A stretch of 64,000 bases of DNA from Salegentibacter lacus. GTDB taxonomy: Bacteria; Bacteroidota; Bacteroidia; Flavobacteriales; Flavobacteriaceae. This document shows positions 26,264 through 33,799 of the stretch, piece after piece. Both the position numbers and the translations under genes were made by a program. Every line of letters begins with the position of its first letter. Positions within the stretch are counted from its first letter, which is position 1. The stretch spans positions 62,001-126,000 of the forward strand of contig NZ_JAIQZB010000008.1 of the NCBI RefSeq assembly GCF_020164555.1. The letters run 5' to 3'. Below the pieces are notes generated by a model. It had not been told where the DNA came from, did not search any database, and saw nothing but the letters and a program-made list of their open reading frames with translations.

Positions 26264-26938
26264 CTAGTTTTTTAATGCTCTTAACATTTCGCGTTTTCCA
26301 GGCGGTCCCGGCAGCCTTTCAACGATAAAACCCGCAGTTTGCATAGCTCTTCTTACACTTCCCTTTGCCGAATAAGTGACTAAAACAGAATTATTCTTCA
26401 TCGCTGAAAACATTTTAGAAAAGATTCCTTCAGTCCAGAGTTCGGGTTGAACCCGGGCTCCAAAAGCATCAAAAAACACTAAATCGTATTTATTAATATC
26501 TTCAATTTCTTCAAAGCGTTTTTGTTGTTTTTCTAGTAGAAAGTTTTCTGAAATATCTGCCGTTTCATTCCACGGAATTTCATGCATTTTCTGAAAAGAA
26601 TTTATCTGATTTTGTGCGGAAAGCATTTCGGCATAATTCAGCTCTTTTATTTCAGCTGCCGAAACCGGATATGCTTCAACCCCGGTATAACTTACTTTTA
26701 GATGAAGTTTCTGAGCTTCAAGAAATGTGATAAAAGCATTTAGCCCGGTACCGAAACCTATTTCAAGAATTGCCAGATTTTTCTCTTTATTCAAGCCAAC
26801 CCAATATTCCAGTCCCATTTTTATAAAAACGTGTTGAGCTTCCTGTACCGCGCCGTGCTTAGAATGGTATTGTTCGTCCCATTCGCTTAAATGAATAGTG
26901 ACCGAGCCATCGCCGGTTTTTATAATTTTTCTTTCCAA
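26264..26938 (-). CDS. mnmD: tRNA 5-methylaminomethyl-2-thiouridine methyltransferase, MnmD type
   Basis: A 224-residue SAM-dependent methyltransferase. The SAM motif is ILEIGFGTGLNAFIT, and the family block YDLVFFDAFGARVQPELWTE is present, with LVTYSAKGSVRRAMQTAGF and LPGPPGKREML near the end. It matches the methyltransferase half of E. coli MnmC, which finishes mnm5s2U34 in tRNA wobble positions; the oxidase half is absent, as in stand-alone MnmD. One base separates it from the DUF4920 gene stop. Confidence 0.9.
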   Translation of the reverse strand: MERKIIKTGDGSVTIHLSEWDEQYHSKHGAVQEAQHVFIKMGLEYWVGLNKEKNLAILEIGFGTGLNAFITFLEAQKLHLKVSYTGVEAYPVSAAEIKELNYAEMLSAQNQINSFQKMHEIPWNETADISENFLLEKQQKRFEEIEDINKYDLVFFDAFGARVQPELWTEGIFSKMFSAMKNNSVLVTYSAKGSVRRAMQTAGFIVERLPGPPGKREMLRALKN

Positions 26939-26939
26939 G

Positions 26940-27446
26940 TTATTTCTTTAAAAGTACGCCGTTCGCGATAAAACCCCTGGATATTTTAGGAGAAGTAATT
27001 GCAGCTATTTCAGCTTCAGATTTACCTTCATCTTCAGCATAATGTTTTTGATCTTTAACCGACATTTCATTTATAAAGGCTTTTCCTTCTACGATCACTT
27101 CAGTGTTTTCGCTGTCTTTCGGCACGAAAAACCCGTAATCTTTAAAGGTTATCCTCACATCTTCTTCCTCCGGAAGTTCTAAAATCATCCAGCAACCTTT
27201 CTTTTTACAAACACTATTTATTTTTGAAGTAAACTTTAAATCTAAAGTATCACCGGGTTTCAGCGAATTGAATTTCTCAAGAGCTTGGGTGGATGATATG
27301 GCATTTTCTGAATCAATTTCGCTTCCAAAAGAATTATAGGAAACGGTATTGGTTTTAGCTAAAACTTCAGCTTCTTCATTAGATTTTTCATTTTTACAGG
27401 CAATAAATATTAAGGATAAAGCCAATATAGCAGCTATTTTTCTCAT
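26940..27446 (-). CDS. DUF4920 lipoprotein
   Basis: A 168-residue lipoprotein with signal and lipobox LIFIAC. I start at ATG 27446 (MRKIAAILALSL); the upstream in-frame part overlaps the promoter. DUF4920 features: LKPGDTLDLKFTSKI, SVCKKKGCWMIL (two Cys close together), EDVRITFKDYGFFVPKD and EVIVEGKAFINEMSV. The CKKKGCWM motif and fold recall OB-fold-like periplasmic proteins; function unknown. Likely co-transcribed with mnmD and divergent from ilvE. Confidence 0.88.
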   Translation of the reverse strand: MRKIAAILALSLIFIACKNEKSNEEAEVLAKTNTVSYNSFGSEIDSENAISSTQALEKFNSLKPGDTLDLKFTSKINSVCKKKGCWMILELPEEEDVRITFKDYGFFVPKDSENTEVIVEGKAFINEMSVKDQKHYAEDEGKSEAEIAAITSPKISRGFIANGVLLKK

Positions 27447-27479
27447 TTTATTATTTTTAGTTAAAACATTGTAAGGAGT

Positions 27480-27487
27480 CAAATTTA
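27480..27487 (-). promoter_or_regulatory. -7 box of the DUF4920-mnmD promoter
   Basis: Minus-strand TAAATTTG, exact TAnnTTTG, 33 bases upstream of ATG 27446. It lies 14 bases from the ilvE -33 element on the other strand. Confidence 0.5.
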
Positions 27488-27501
27488 CCAAAACTTTAGA
27501 T

Positions 27502-27531
27502 TTTGATTCTGTTTTAATTTAGGTAAATTTG
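27502..27531 (+). promoter_or_regulatory. ilvE promoter
   Basis: TTTG at 27502-27505, 18-base spacer, then exact TAAATTTG at 27524-27531. The 5' leader to the ATG would be under 15 bases. Confidence 0.65.
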
Positions 27532-27543
27532 TTAACTAAACTT

Positions 27544-28617
27544 ATGATAATGAAATACGATACTGACCAGCTCGAAATTAATAAAGTCCAAAAATCTAAA
27601 ATTGAAGAAGTAAATTTTGACAAACTGGTTTTTGGCGAAATTTTCACCGATCATATGTTTGTATGTGATTATGAAAATGGCAAGTGGCAAAATCCTAAAA
27701 TTACGCCTTATGGGCCTATTCAACTGGATCCATCTGCAAAAGTATTTCATTATGGGCAAGCCGTTTTTGAAGGAATGAAAGCCTATAAAGACGAAGACGA
27801 CCAGATTTGGCTTTTTAGACCGGAAGAAAATTACAAGCGTATCAATAAATCCAGCGCCAGGCTGGCAATCCCTGAATTTCCAGAAGAATTTTTCTTTAAC
27901 GGATTGGAAGAATTACTGAAACTGGAAAAAGATTGGATCAAAAAAGGTTTTGGAAATTCGCTATACATTCGCCCGTTTGTAATTGCTACCGAAGAATGCG
28001 TTTCTGCCAATCCTGCTACCAAATATAAATTTATGATTATTTGCTCTCCAGCACAGGCTTATTACAGCGGTGAAGTGAGAGTACAGTTTTCAGAAAAATA
28101 CAGCCGTGCTGCCGATGGTGGCGTTGGAGCTGCTAAAGCTGCCGGAAATTATGCCGCACAGTTCTACCCTACCAATCTCGCAAAAGAAGCCGGTTTTCAG
28201 CAAATAATCTGGACCGATGCCAATACGCACGATTACCTGGAAGAGGCCGGAACTATGAATATTTTCTTTAGAATTGGAGATAAACTTATCACCGCTCCTA
28301 CCAGCGATAGAATTCTGGATGGCGTAACCCGAAAAAGTGTCATAGATCTTGCAAAAGACCTTAACATTGAAGTGGAAATTAGAAGAGTGCCGGTATCTGA
28401 AGTTGTAGAAGCTGCAAGAAAAGGCGACCTAAAAGAGATCTTTGGTTCAGGTACCGCAACGGTAATTAATCCTATCGCCGGATTTGGATATAAAGGCGAA
28501 AAGTTTGAGCTTCCAAAAATGGAAGATTCTTACGGAAAATCTTTTAAAGACCGCTTAATGAAAATTCAATACAACCAGGCCGAAGATAAACATAACTGGA
28601 GATACCAGGTGAAGTAA
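27544..28617 (+). CDS. ilvE: Branched-chain amino acid aminotransferase
   Basis: A PLP enzyme of fold type IV (357 residues) that interconverts Leu/Ile/Val and their 2-keto acids with 2-oxoglutarate. Motifs: FHYGQAVFEGMKAY, the PLP-lysine in GAAKAAGNYAAQ, the DYLEEAGTMNIFF cofactor region and LDGVTRKSVIDLA. The frame is open to a TTG at 27529, but that codon lies within the promoter -7 box, so I start at ATG 27544; ATG 27550 (MKYDTDQLEI) is equally possible. Ends in a strong terminator. Branched-chain keto acids it makes are a natural source of isobutyryl-CoA for IcmF. Confidence 0.96.
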   Translation: MIMKYDTDQLEINKVQKSKIEEVNFDKLVFGEIFTDHMFVCDYENGKWQNPKITPYGPIQLDPSAKVFHYGQAVFEGMKAYKDEDDQIWLFRPEENYKRINKSSARLAIPEFPEEFFFNGLEELLKLEKDWIKKGFGNSLYIRPFVIATEECVSANPATKYKFMIICSPAQAYYSGEVRVQFSEKYSRAADGGVGAAKAAGNYAAQFYPTNLAKEAGFQQIIWTDANTHDYLEEAGTMNIFFRIGDKLITAPTSDRILDGVTRKSVIDLAKDLNIEVEIRRVPVSEVVEAARKGDLKEIFGSGTATVINPIAGFGYKGEKFELPKMEDSYGKSFKDRLMKIQYNQAEDKHNWRYQVK

Positions 28618-28642
28618 ATTTCCCCGAGTTTTTTATAAAAAT

Positions 28643-28680
28643 TAAACCTCACAGTTTTTGAATCTGTGAGGTTTTTTTTA
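28643..28680 (+). terminator. ilvE terminator
   Basis: aaacctcacag pairs with ctgtgaggttt, followed by T7. The stem resembles that at 10850-10893. Confidence 0.9.
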
Positions 28681-28682
28681 TG

Positions 28683-28738
28683 GAGTCTTCCCGAAAAATT
28701 TTTTCGAATTAAAACCTGAGGCAGGTTCAGGTTGACAT
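28683..28738 (+). repeat. Degenerate REP-like fragment
   Basis: ctgaggcaggttcaggttga (from 28717) resembles the inverse of the arm at 10897 (ctgaaacaagttcaggagtg), and gagtcttcccg starts the left side. It sits directly after a terminator with the same stem type as the one beside the better copy at 10894. Confidence 0.35.
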
Positions 28739-28741
28739 AAA

Positions 28742-29773
28742 TTATTCCGATAGGAAACGCACGGGAAGGGTCAATTTTCTATCCAATTCTGGTTTTCCTG
28801 AAGCATTTGACTTTTCAAATATCAAATAGCCTTCTTCGTCTTCCGGAATCTTCTCAAAAGATAATTCCGTAGAAAACGGGACAAAATCGCTGGTCATCCA
28901 TTCGCCGTTTGCTTTTATTGAAGTTTCTGCCAATAGTTTATAATCTTTATCGACTAATCTTACAGGAGCTTCCGCTTCAAAAAACCAGTTTCCACGGGCT
29001 TTACCGCTAATTCGTAAAGGAGAATTAATAAGCTTATTTGATGAGGGTTTTTCAACTTTTATAAGATCTGAAAGTTCTTTACGCTCTTCTGCATTTTCCC
29101 TGAAGAAATAAAGAGAACTCATAATTTTATCCAGTTGCTTTTTACTTTCTTCCTTAATCTCTCCAAAAATACGAACCTCATCTTCCCCCAAAGGGTCGCA
29201 TTGCTGCATAAGCTTGGATTTGCCATCAGCTGAAATACAGATAGCATTAAAATTTTCAATTTGATAATGCACAAAAATACCACTGTGTTTACTCCACTTT
29301 TCTGGAGATTGGTAAAATCTCAAGAAATAAGCCCAGGCTTCACCATTTTCTAATAGGTACACCCGGGAATCGTTTTTATTAATATTGAAAGACAGACCAG
29401 GATTGGCTTTCCACTCGCTTATAGATATTTGTCGTCCTGATAGTCCGTCAACGCCAAAGCCTTTAGGTAAAAAAGCGATGTAGGCCAGCTCCGGTTCTTC
29501 ATGGATAACGAGCGGCTCAGTGATTTCATATTTTTTTGGATAGACATTTATCACGCTACTTTTCCCCGGTAATTGTCCTTTAGCAACTTTAAAATCTGAA
29601 GGATATTCCAGCGCAAAATTCCAGGTACTATCAACATATTCCTGAAACTTACTATTTGTCTTAGTTATTGTGTCATTATTTTTTAGTTTTTTAGGAACTT
29701 CAGTAGTTTCGGTATTATTTTTACATCCAAAAGCTACAAGCAATATAAAAATAGAGAGCAACGAAATTTTCAT
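28742..29773 (-). CDS. Lipoprotein with C-terminal Gmad2-type immunoglobulin-like domain
   Basis: A 343-residue lipoprotein (signal with lipobox VAFGC). Residues ~40-230 form a domain I do not recognise (WNFALEYPSDFKVAKG, FPKGFG-like turns, YFLRFYQSPEKWSKHS). Residues ~245-335 match the Gmad2 beta-sandwich: NSPLRISGKARGNWFFEAE, PVRLVDKDYKLLAETSIKA and LSFEKIPEDEEGYLIFEK. Gmad2 domains were described in Gram-positive germination proteins but are widespread in cell-surface lipoproteins. Function unknown. Lies just downstream of the MazG-like gene on the same strand. Confidence 0.8.
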   Translation of the reverse strand: MKISLLSIFILLVAFGCKNNTETTEVPKKLKNNDTITKTNSKFQEYVDSTWNFALEYPSDFKVAKGQLPGKSSVINVYPKKYEITEPLVIHEEPELAYIAFLPKGFGVDGLSGRQISISEWKANPGLSFNINKNDSRVYLLENGEAWAYFLRFYQSPEKWSKHSGIFVHYQIENFNAICISADGKSKLMQQCDPLGEDEVRIFGEIKEESKKQLDKIMSSLYFFRENAEERKELSDLIKVEKPSSNKLINSPLRISGKARGNWFFEAEAPVRLVDKDYKLLAETSIKANGEWMTSDFVPFSTELSFEKIPEDEEGYLIFEKSNASGKPELDRKLTLPVRFLSE

Positions 29774-29792
29774 TTTTTCATTTAAATAAAAT

Positions 29793-30179
29793 TCAACTTT
29801 TAAGCACTTTCACTATATCGGGCCTGCAATAATTTGGCCCTTTTATCACCTTCCCTTTTTCATTGTAGATAGGATCCCCATTTTCATCAAGCTTACTCAT
29901 ATTACTATGCTGAATTTCATCAAAAACGGCTTCCATTTTATGCTCCAGGCCGTGTTCAATAATAGTTCCGCATAAAACATAGAGCATATCGCCAAGGGCA
30001 TCTGCCACTTCGATAAGATCTCCAGTATTTGCAGCTTCAAGGTATTCTTCGTTCTCTTCCTTCATTAATTCGTAGCGTAAACGATTTTTTTCATTTCCCA
30101 GTGAAGCCTGCGGCTTTTCAGCAATTCCCAGCTTAAACCTTTTATGAAATTCCTTTACCGCGGCGAGTCTCTTTTTCAT
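29793..30179 (-). CDS. MazG-like/all-alpha NTP pyrophosphohydrolase
   Basis: A 128-residue cytosolic protein of the all-alpha NTP-PPase superfamily. The metal-binding pattern is visible as EENEEYLEA (ExxE) and EVADALGDMLYVLCG (ExxD). The C-terminal GKVIKGPNYCRPDIVKVL is shared with phosphoribosyl-ATP-pyrophosphatase-like phage and bacterial homologues. It probably hydrolyses a (d)NTP to the monophosphate, so house-cleaning of nucleotides; substrate not determinable. Twenty bases upstream of the Gmad2 lipoprotein gene. Confidence 0.87.
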   Translation of the reverse strand: MKKRLAAVKEFHKRFKLGIAEKPQASLGNEKNRLRYELMKEENEEYLEAANTGDLIEVADALGDMLYVLCGTIIEHGLEHKMEAVFDEIQHSNMSKLDENGDPIYNEKGKVIKGPNYCRPDIVKVLKS

Positions 30180-30221
30180 TTGTTTATAATATAAATCAAT
30201 TACAGGTTAAGCCTAAAACCT

Positions 30222-30229
30222 TAACTTTG
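30222..30229 (+). promoter_or_regulatory. -7 box before the 62-residue membrane protein gene
   Basis: Exact TAACTTTG followed by C, 16 bases before the ATG at 30246. Confidence 0.45.
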
Positions 30230-30245
30230 CATAAAAGTAAATAAA

Positions 30246-30434
30246 ATGTTTAGCACTGGCCAACTCATTTTTGCGGGTTTATTTCTAGTCGTTTTTATAA
30301 TAATTATTGCAGTTAGTTATAAAAAAGATACCTTATTACATAGAAAACAATACAAAGGAAGCTTTTGGGTGCTAATAGCATTTCTTGCTTTTATAGGACT
30401 TCTCTTTGTTCTTAAAGGCTTTTTAAATCCGTAA
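30246..30434 (+). CDS. Small two-helix membrane protein
   Basis: A 62-residue protein with two transmembrane helices (about 7-22 and 41-58: LIFAGLFLVVFIIIIAV and FWVLIAFLAFIGLLFVL), joined by a basic loop SYKKDTLLHRKQYKG. The basic loop predicts both ends outside the cytoplasm. It has a good -7 box and is followed within 70 bases by the SRPBCC gene. No family recognised. Confidence 0.72.
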   Translation: MFSTGQLIFAGLFLVVFIIIIAVSYKKDTLLHRKQYKGSFWVLIAFLAFIGLLFVLKGFLNP

Positions 30435-30502
30435 TTCGCATCTTTACCAAGTGAGCTACTAATTATGTTAAATTAAGTATCTTCGCCTATAAACCCACCA
30501 AT

Positions 30503-31534
30503 ATGAAAATTCTAAAATACCTTTTCTTCTTACTACTTATTGTAATAATTGCAGGTTCTATTTATATCGCTACAAAAGATGGCGATTACCAGGTAGAAGA
30601 AACAAAAATCATTACAGCACCGGTAGAAATGGTTTTTCAGGAAGTAAACGAATTTAATAATTGGGAAAATTGGGAACCCTGGTCGGCCGAAGCAGATGAT
30701 ATGATTATTGAATATGGAGCGAAAACCAGCGGAGATAGCGCTTCTTATTCCTGGAAAAGTGAGAATGCCGGAGATGGGGAAATAAGAACTATTTCGGCCA
30801 AACCTTATTCTGAAATTGAACAGGAAATCAGCTTTAAAACTCCATTTGGTGAATCTACCAGCGAGATTTACTGGGAATTTAATGAAATTGAAAACGGCAC
30901 TGAGGTTACCTGGGGAATGAAAGGCAACCAAAGTTTTATGGAAAAACTGGCCTTTACCTTTGAGGATGAAAGCATAACTGAAATGATGCGTCCCAAATTC
31001 CAAACTGGTCTTAATAATATGGAAAGCGTTGTTTTAAATAAAATGGATAAGTATACTATTAATGTAGATGGAATTATCCAGCACGGGGGCGGTTATTATA
31101 TGTACACCACAACCGCCAGTAAAATAAGTCAGGTAGATGAAAAGATGACATCTATGTTTTCTGAAGTTTCTACTTATATGGATGAAAACGGAATTGAGAA
31201 AAATGGGAACCCCTTTGTCCTTTATAATGAATGGAATGAAAATTCTGGGAACGTCATTTTTTCCGCAGGAATATTCACACCAAGCGAAGTTATTACTCCC
31301 GCTGAAAGTGAGATTTTAACCGGGTTTATGCCTAACCAAAAAGTGCTAAAAACAACTCTGAAGGGAGATTATAAAAATTTAAAGGAAGCCTGGGACATTG
31401 CATATAAGTATATGGAAGCAAACGATCTTGAGATCGCTGAAGATGCTAATAACTTTGAAGTGCATTTAACTACTCCCGATAAAGTAGCTAATCCTGCAAA
31501 ATGGATTACGCATCTTTATATTCCGGTTAAATAA
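30503..31534 (+). CDS. SRPBCC-domain plus GyrI-like domain protein, membrane-anchored
   Basis: A 343-residue protein with an N-terminal transmembrane helix (YLFFLLLIVIIAGSIYIA). Then comes an SRPBCC/START-like domain (IITAPVEMVFQEVNEFNNWENW, GTEVTWGMKGN), which forms a hydrophobic ligand pocket. The C-terminal half (FVLYNEWNENSGNVIFSAGI, KVLKTTLKGDYKNLKEAWDI, HLYIPVK) fits the GyrI-like effector-binding fold. Both domains bind small molecules; the ligand is unknown. crcB starts six bases after its stop, so the two are co-transcribed. Confidence 0.82.
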   Translation: MKILKYLFFLLLIVIIAGSIYIATKDGDYQVEETKIITAPVEMVFQEVNEFNNWENWEPWSAEADDMIIEYGAKTSGDSASYSWKSENAGDGEIRTISAKPYSEIEQEISFKTPFGESTSEIYWEFNEIENGTEVTWGMKGNQSFMEKLAFTFEDESITEMMRPKFQTGLNNMESVVLNKMDKYTINVDGIIQHGGGYYMYTTTASKISQVDEKMTSMFSEVSTYMDENGIEKNGNPFVLYNEWNENSGNVIFSAGIFTPSEVITPAESEILTGFMPNQKVLKTTLKGDYKNLKEAWDIAYKYMEANDLEIAEDANNFEVHLTTPDKVANPAKWITHLYIPVK

Positions 31535-31540
31535 ACAAAT

Positions 31541-31915
31541 ATGCTTAAACAACTATTACTGATTTTTTTAGGGGGCGGTTTTGGCAGTGTTTTACGCTAT
31601 CTAATCAGTAAAAGTTTAAATTTTGAAACCGCATTTATCCCTTTTGGGACATTCACAGTAAATATTCTGGGTAGTTTACTACTGGGATTAATTCTTGGAG
31701 TCGCTGCCAAATCTGATATTTTCACTTCTAATATTGTTTTATTCCTGGCAGTTGGCTTCTGTGGCGGCTTTACCACATTTTCCAGTTTCGCTTTCGAAAA
31801 TCAGGCGCTTTTACGCTCTGGTGATTACCTAAATTTCTTCTTTTACACCTTCGGAAGCCTAATTCTAGGAATTTTAGCTGTCTTTTTAGGTCTTTTTCTT
31901 TCAAAATTGACTTAG
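31541..31915 (+). CDS. crcB: Fluoride channel CrcB (Fluc)
   Basis: A 124-residue dual-topology fluoride exporter with four transmembrane helices. Motifs: FLGGGFGSVLRYLISK, FGTFTVNILGSLLLG (the conserved Asn/Thr pore region) and VGFCGGFTTFSSFAFE (the Phe-box and Na+-site region). A single crcB gene would form a homodimer. The six-base gap to the upstream gene leaves no room for a fluoride riboswitch directly before it. Confidence 0.95.
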   Translation: MLKQLLLIFLGGGFGSVLRYLISKSLNFETAFIPFGTFTVNILGSLLLGLILGVAAKSDIFTSNIVLFLAVGFCGGFTTFSSFAFENQALLRSGDYLNFFFYTFGSLILGILAVFLGLFLSKLT

Positions 31916-31965
31916 TCACGGGTCAAAAAATTAGAAACAAATCAAAACACATATGTAATTTAAGA

Positions 31966-31996
31966 TAACCCCTAATTTTTTAGGGGTTGTTTTTAT
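31966..31996 (+). terminator. crcB terminator
   Basis: aacccctaa / ttaggggtt stem with a T-rich loop and a downstream gttttt run. Confidence 0.85.
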
Positions 31997-32084
31997 TTAT
32001 TTCATATTAATTTAGCATAAGACCCTATTTTTTAATGGGTGTTATGATATTTTTATACATTTACATCATCAAAATCAAGTTTTT

Positions 32085-32423
32085 ATGAAAAAAATAGAAG
32101 CCATTATTAGAAAATCTACGTTTGATGAAGTTAAGAAAGCACTTCATGAAACTGAAGTCAATTTTTTTAGCTATTGGGATGTTACCGGAGTAGGTAATGA
32201 AAAACAAGGTCATGTTTATCGGGGTGTGTCTTACAGTACCAGTGATATTCAAAGACGTAAAATTTCACTGGTAGTATCAGATGAAAATGTTGATAGCACT
32301 GTAGAAACAATTCTGAAAGCTGCGCATACCGGTTCGGTAGGAGATGGGAAAATATTTGTATCACCGGTAGAAGAAGCCTATCGCATAAGAACCAAAGAAA
32401 AAGGCACTGACTCCCTTTCTTAA
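32085..32423 (+). CDS. glnK: P-II family nitrogen regulator
   Basis: A 112-residue trimeric signal protein that reads ATP/ADP and 2-oxoglutarate and gates ammonium uptake. It starts MKKIEAIIRKSTFDEVKKAL, has the T-loop Tyr in YRGVSYS (usual RGAEY) and the ATP-binding stretch HTGSVGDGKIFVSPVEEAYR with RIRTKEKG. The T-loop is somewhat divergent (STSDIQRRK). Adjacent to amt as in most bacteria, so GlnK-type use is likely. Whether the Tyr is uridylylated is not known in this phylum. Confidence 0.92.
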   Translation: MKKIEAIIRKSTFDEVKKALHETEVNFFSYWDVTGVGNEKQGHVYRGVSYSTSDIQRRKISLVVSDENVDSTVETILKAAHTGSVGDGKIFVSPVEEAYRIRTKEKGTDSLS

Positions 32424-32455
32424 AACAAATCAACTCATTATAAAAAATCACTTTT

Positions 32456-33697
32456 ATGGAATTACTTACTACTAATAATGTTTGGATGATGGTGTGTACC
32501 GCACTTGTCTTTTTTATGCACCTGGGTTTCTCCCTGCTTGAAGTTGGACTTACCAGGCAAAAAAACGCCATTAATATCCTATTTAAAAACGTATTTATAA
32601 TTTGTGCCGGGTTATTAACCTATGCTATTCTTGGGTTTAACTTAATGTACCCCGGTTCTTTTATTGCCGGATTTATTCCTGATTATTTTTTCGACCTTTT
32701 TGGATTAAGTGCACCTCTGGCGGACGGTTCTTTAGACTTAGCTTATAATGAAGGATACACTTACTGGACAGATTTCCTCTTCCAGGGAATGTTTGCAGCC
32801 ACCGCGGCTACTATAGTCTCCGGGGCAGTTGCAGAACGAATTAAACTGGGAAGTTTTATGCTTTTTTCTGTGATCTATATCACCATTGTTTATCCAATTG
32901 TAGGCTCCTGGAAATGGGGCGGTGGATTTTTAGACGGACTTGGTTTTTACGATTTTGCCGGATCTACCCTTGTTCATTCTGTAGGAGGATGGGCAGCGCT
33001 AGTTGCCATCTACTTACTGGGAGCTCGCTTAGGTAAATTTGGTAAAGATGGTCAGTCACACGCAATACCAGGTCACAATATTCCTTTGGCCACTGCAGGA
33101 GTTTTTATCCTTTGGTTAGGTTGGTTTGGTTTTAACGGAGGTTCTGTACTTTCAGCCGATCCTTCTTTAACTTCTATCACCCTGGTAACAACCTGCCTTG
33201 CTGCGGCTGCGGGAGGTATCTCAGCCTTTCTGGTTTCCACGATTGCTTACAAGAATTACGATCTCACCATGTTCCTTAACGGGATTTTAGGCGGACTGGT
33301 AGGTATTACTGCAGGCGCAGACCTTATGTCGCCATTAGATGCGGTTCTTATTGGCCTGGTTGCAGGTGGTGTTATTGTATTAGGCGTTTCGCTGGTTGAC
33401 AAACTAAAATTAGATGACCCCGTTGGTGCCGTTGCTGTCCACCTTGCCTGTGGTATTTGGGGAACCCTGGCAGTAGGAATCTTTGGAAGTATGGCTGGAT
33501 TTAATCAATTACTTATACAGCTGGCGGGCGTAGGAATAATTGGTGCATTCTGTTGTATTTCAGCATTCGGTATCCTTTCAATTATTAAAGCAACAATGGG
33601 CTTAAGGATGGAAGAAAAAGAAGAAACTGAAGGCCTCGATGCCCACGAACATGGTATGGATGCATATGCCGAATTTGGAACAGCTCACGATAGATAA
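32456..33697 (+). CDS. amtB: Ammonium transporter (AmtB/MEP/Rh family)
   Basis: A 413-residue inner-membrane protein with eleven helices. Family motifs: FFMHLGFSLLEVGLTRQKN near the N-terminus, DFAGSTLVHSVGGWAALV (the conserved twin-His pore His is in LVHS), WLGWFGFNGGS, and AVHLACGIWGTLAVG with the second pore His. No cleaved signal peptide is evident, unlike E. coli AmtB. Forms an operon with the P-II gene (32 bases upstream) and probably the porin downstream. Confidence 0.97.
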   Translation: MELLTTNNVWMMVCTALVFFMHLGFSLLEVGLTRQKNAINILFKNVFIICAGLLTYAILGFNLMYPGSFIAGFIPDYFFDLFGLSAPLADGSLDLAYNEGYTYWTDFLFQGMFAATAATIVSGAVAERIKLGSFMLFSVIYITIVYPIVGSWKWGGGFLDGLGFYDFAGSTLVHSVGGWAALVAIYLLGARLGKFGKDGQSHAIPGHNIPLATAGVFILWLGWFGFNGGSVLSADPSLTSITLVTTCLAAAAGGISAFLVSTIAYKNYDLTMFLNGILGGLVGITAGADLMSPLDAVLIGLVAGGVIVLGVSLVDKLKLDDPVGAVAVHLACGIWGTLAVGIFGSMAGFNQLLIQLAGVGIIGAFCCISAFGILSIIKATMGLRMEEKEETEGLDAHEHGMDAYAEFGTAHDR

Positions 33698-33712
33698 AAT
33701 TTAAAAAAGAAA

Positions 33713-33734
33713 GGAGCGCTTGGCGGAGCGCTCC
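33713..33734 (+). other. GC-rich hairpin between amtB and the porin gene
   Basis: ggagcgc / gcgctcc stem with an eight-base loop, 15 bases after the amtB stop. No T-run follows, so it looks more like an mRNA-stabilising or processing hairpin than a terminator. Confidence 0.5.
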
Positions 33735-33799
33735 CTATAAGTAAACCTTTCATTAAGCTTTGCTCAACACATTTCAACTTATTAAACAAGACTTTTATT

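Noticed and set aside
31300-31540. Fluoride riboswitch for crcB
   Set aside because: crcB starts six bases after the upstream coding sequence, leaving no leader for a riboswitch.
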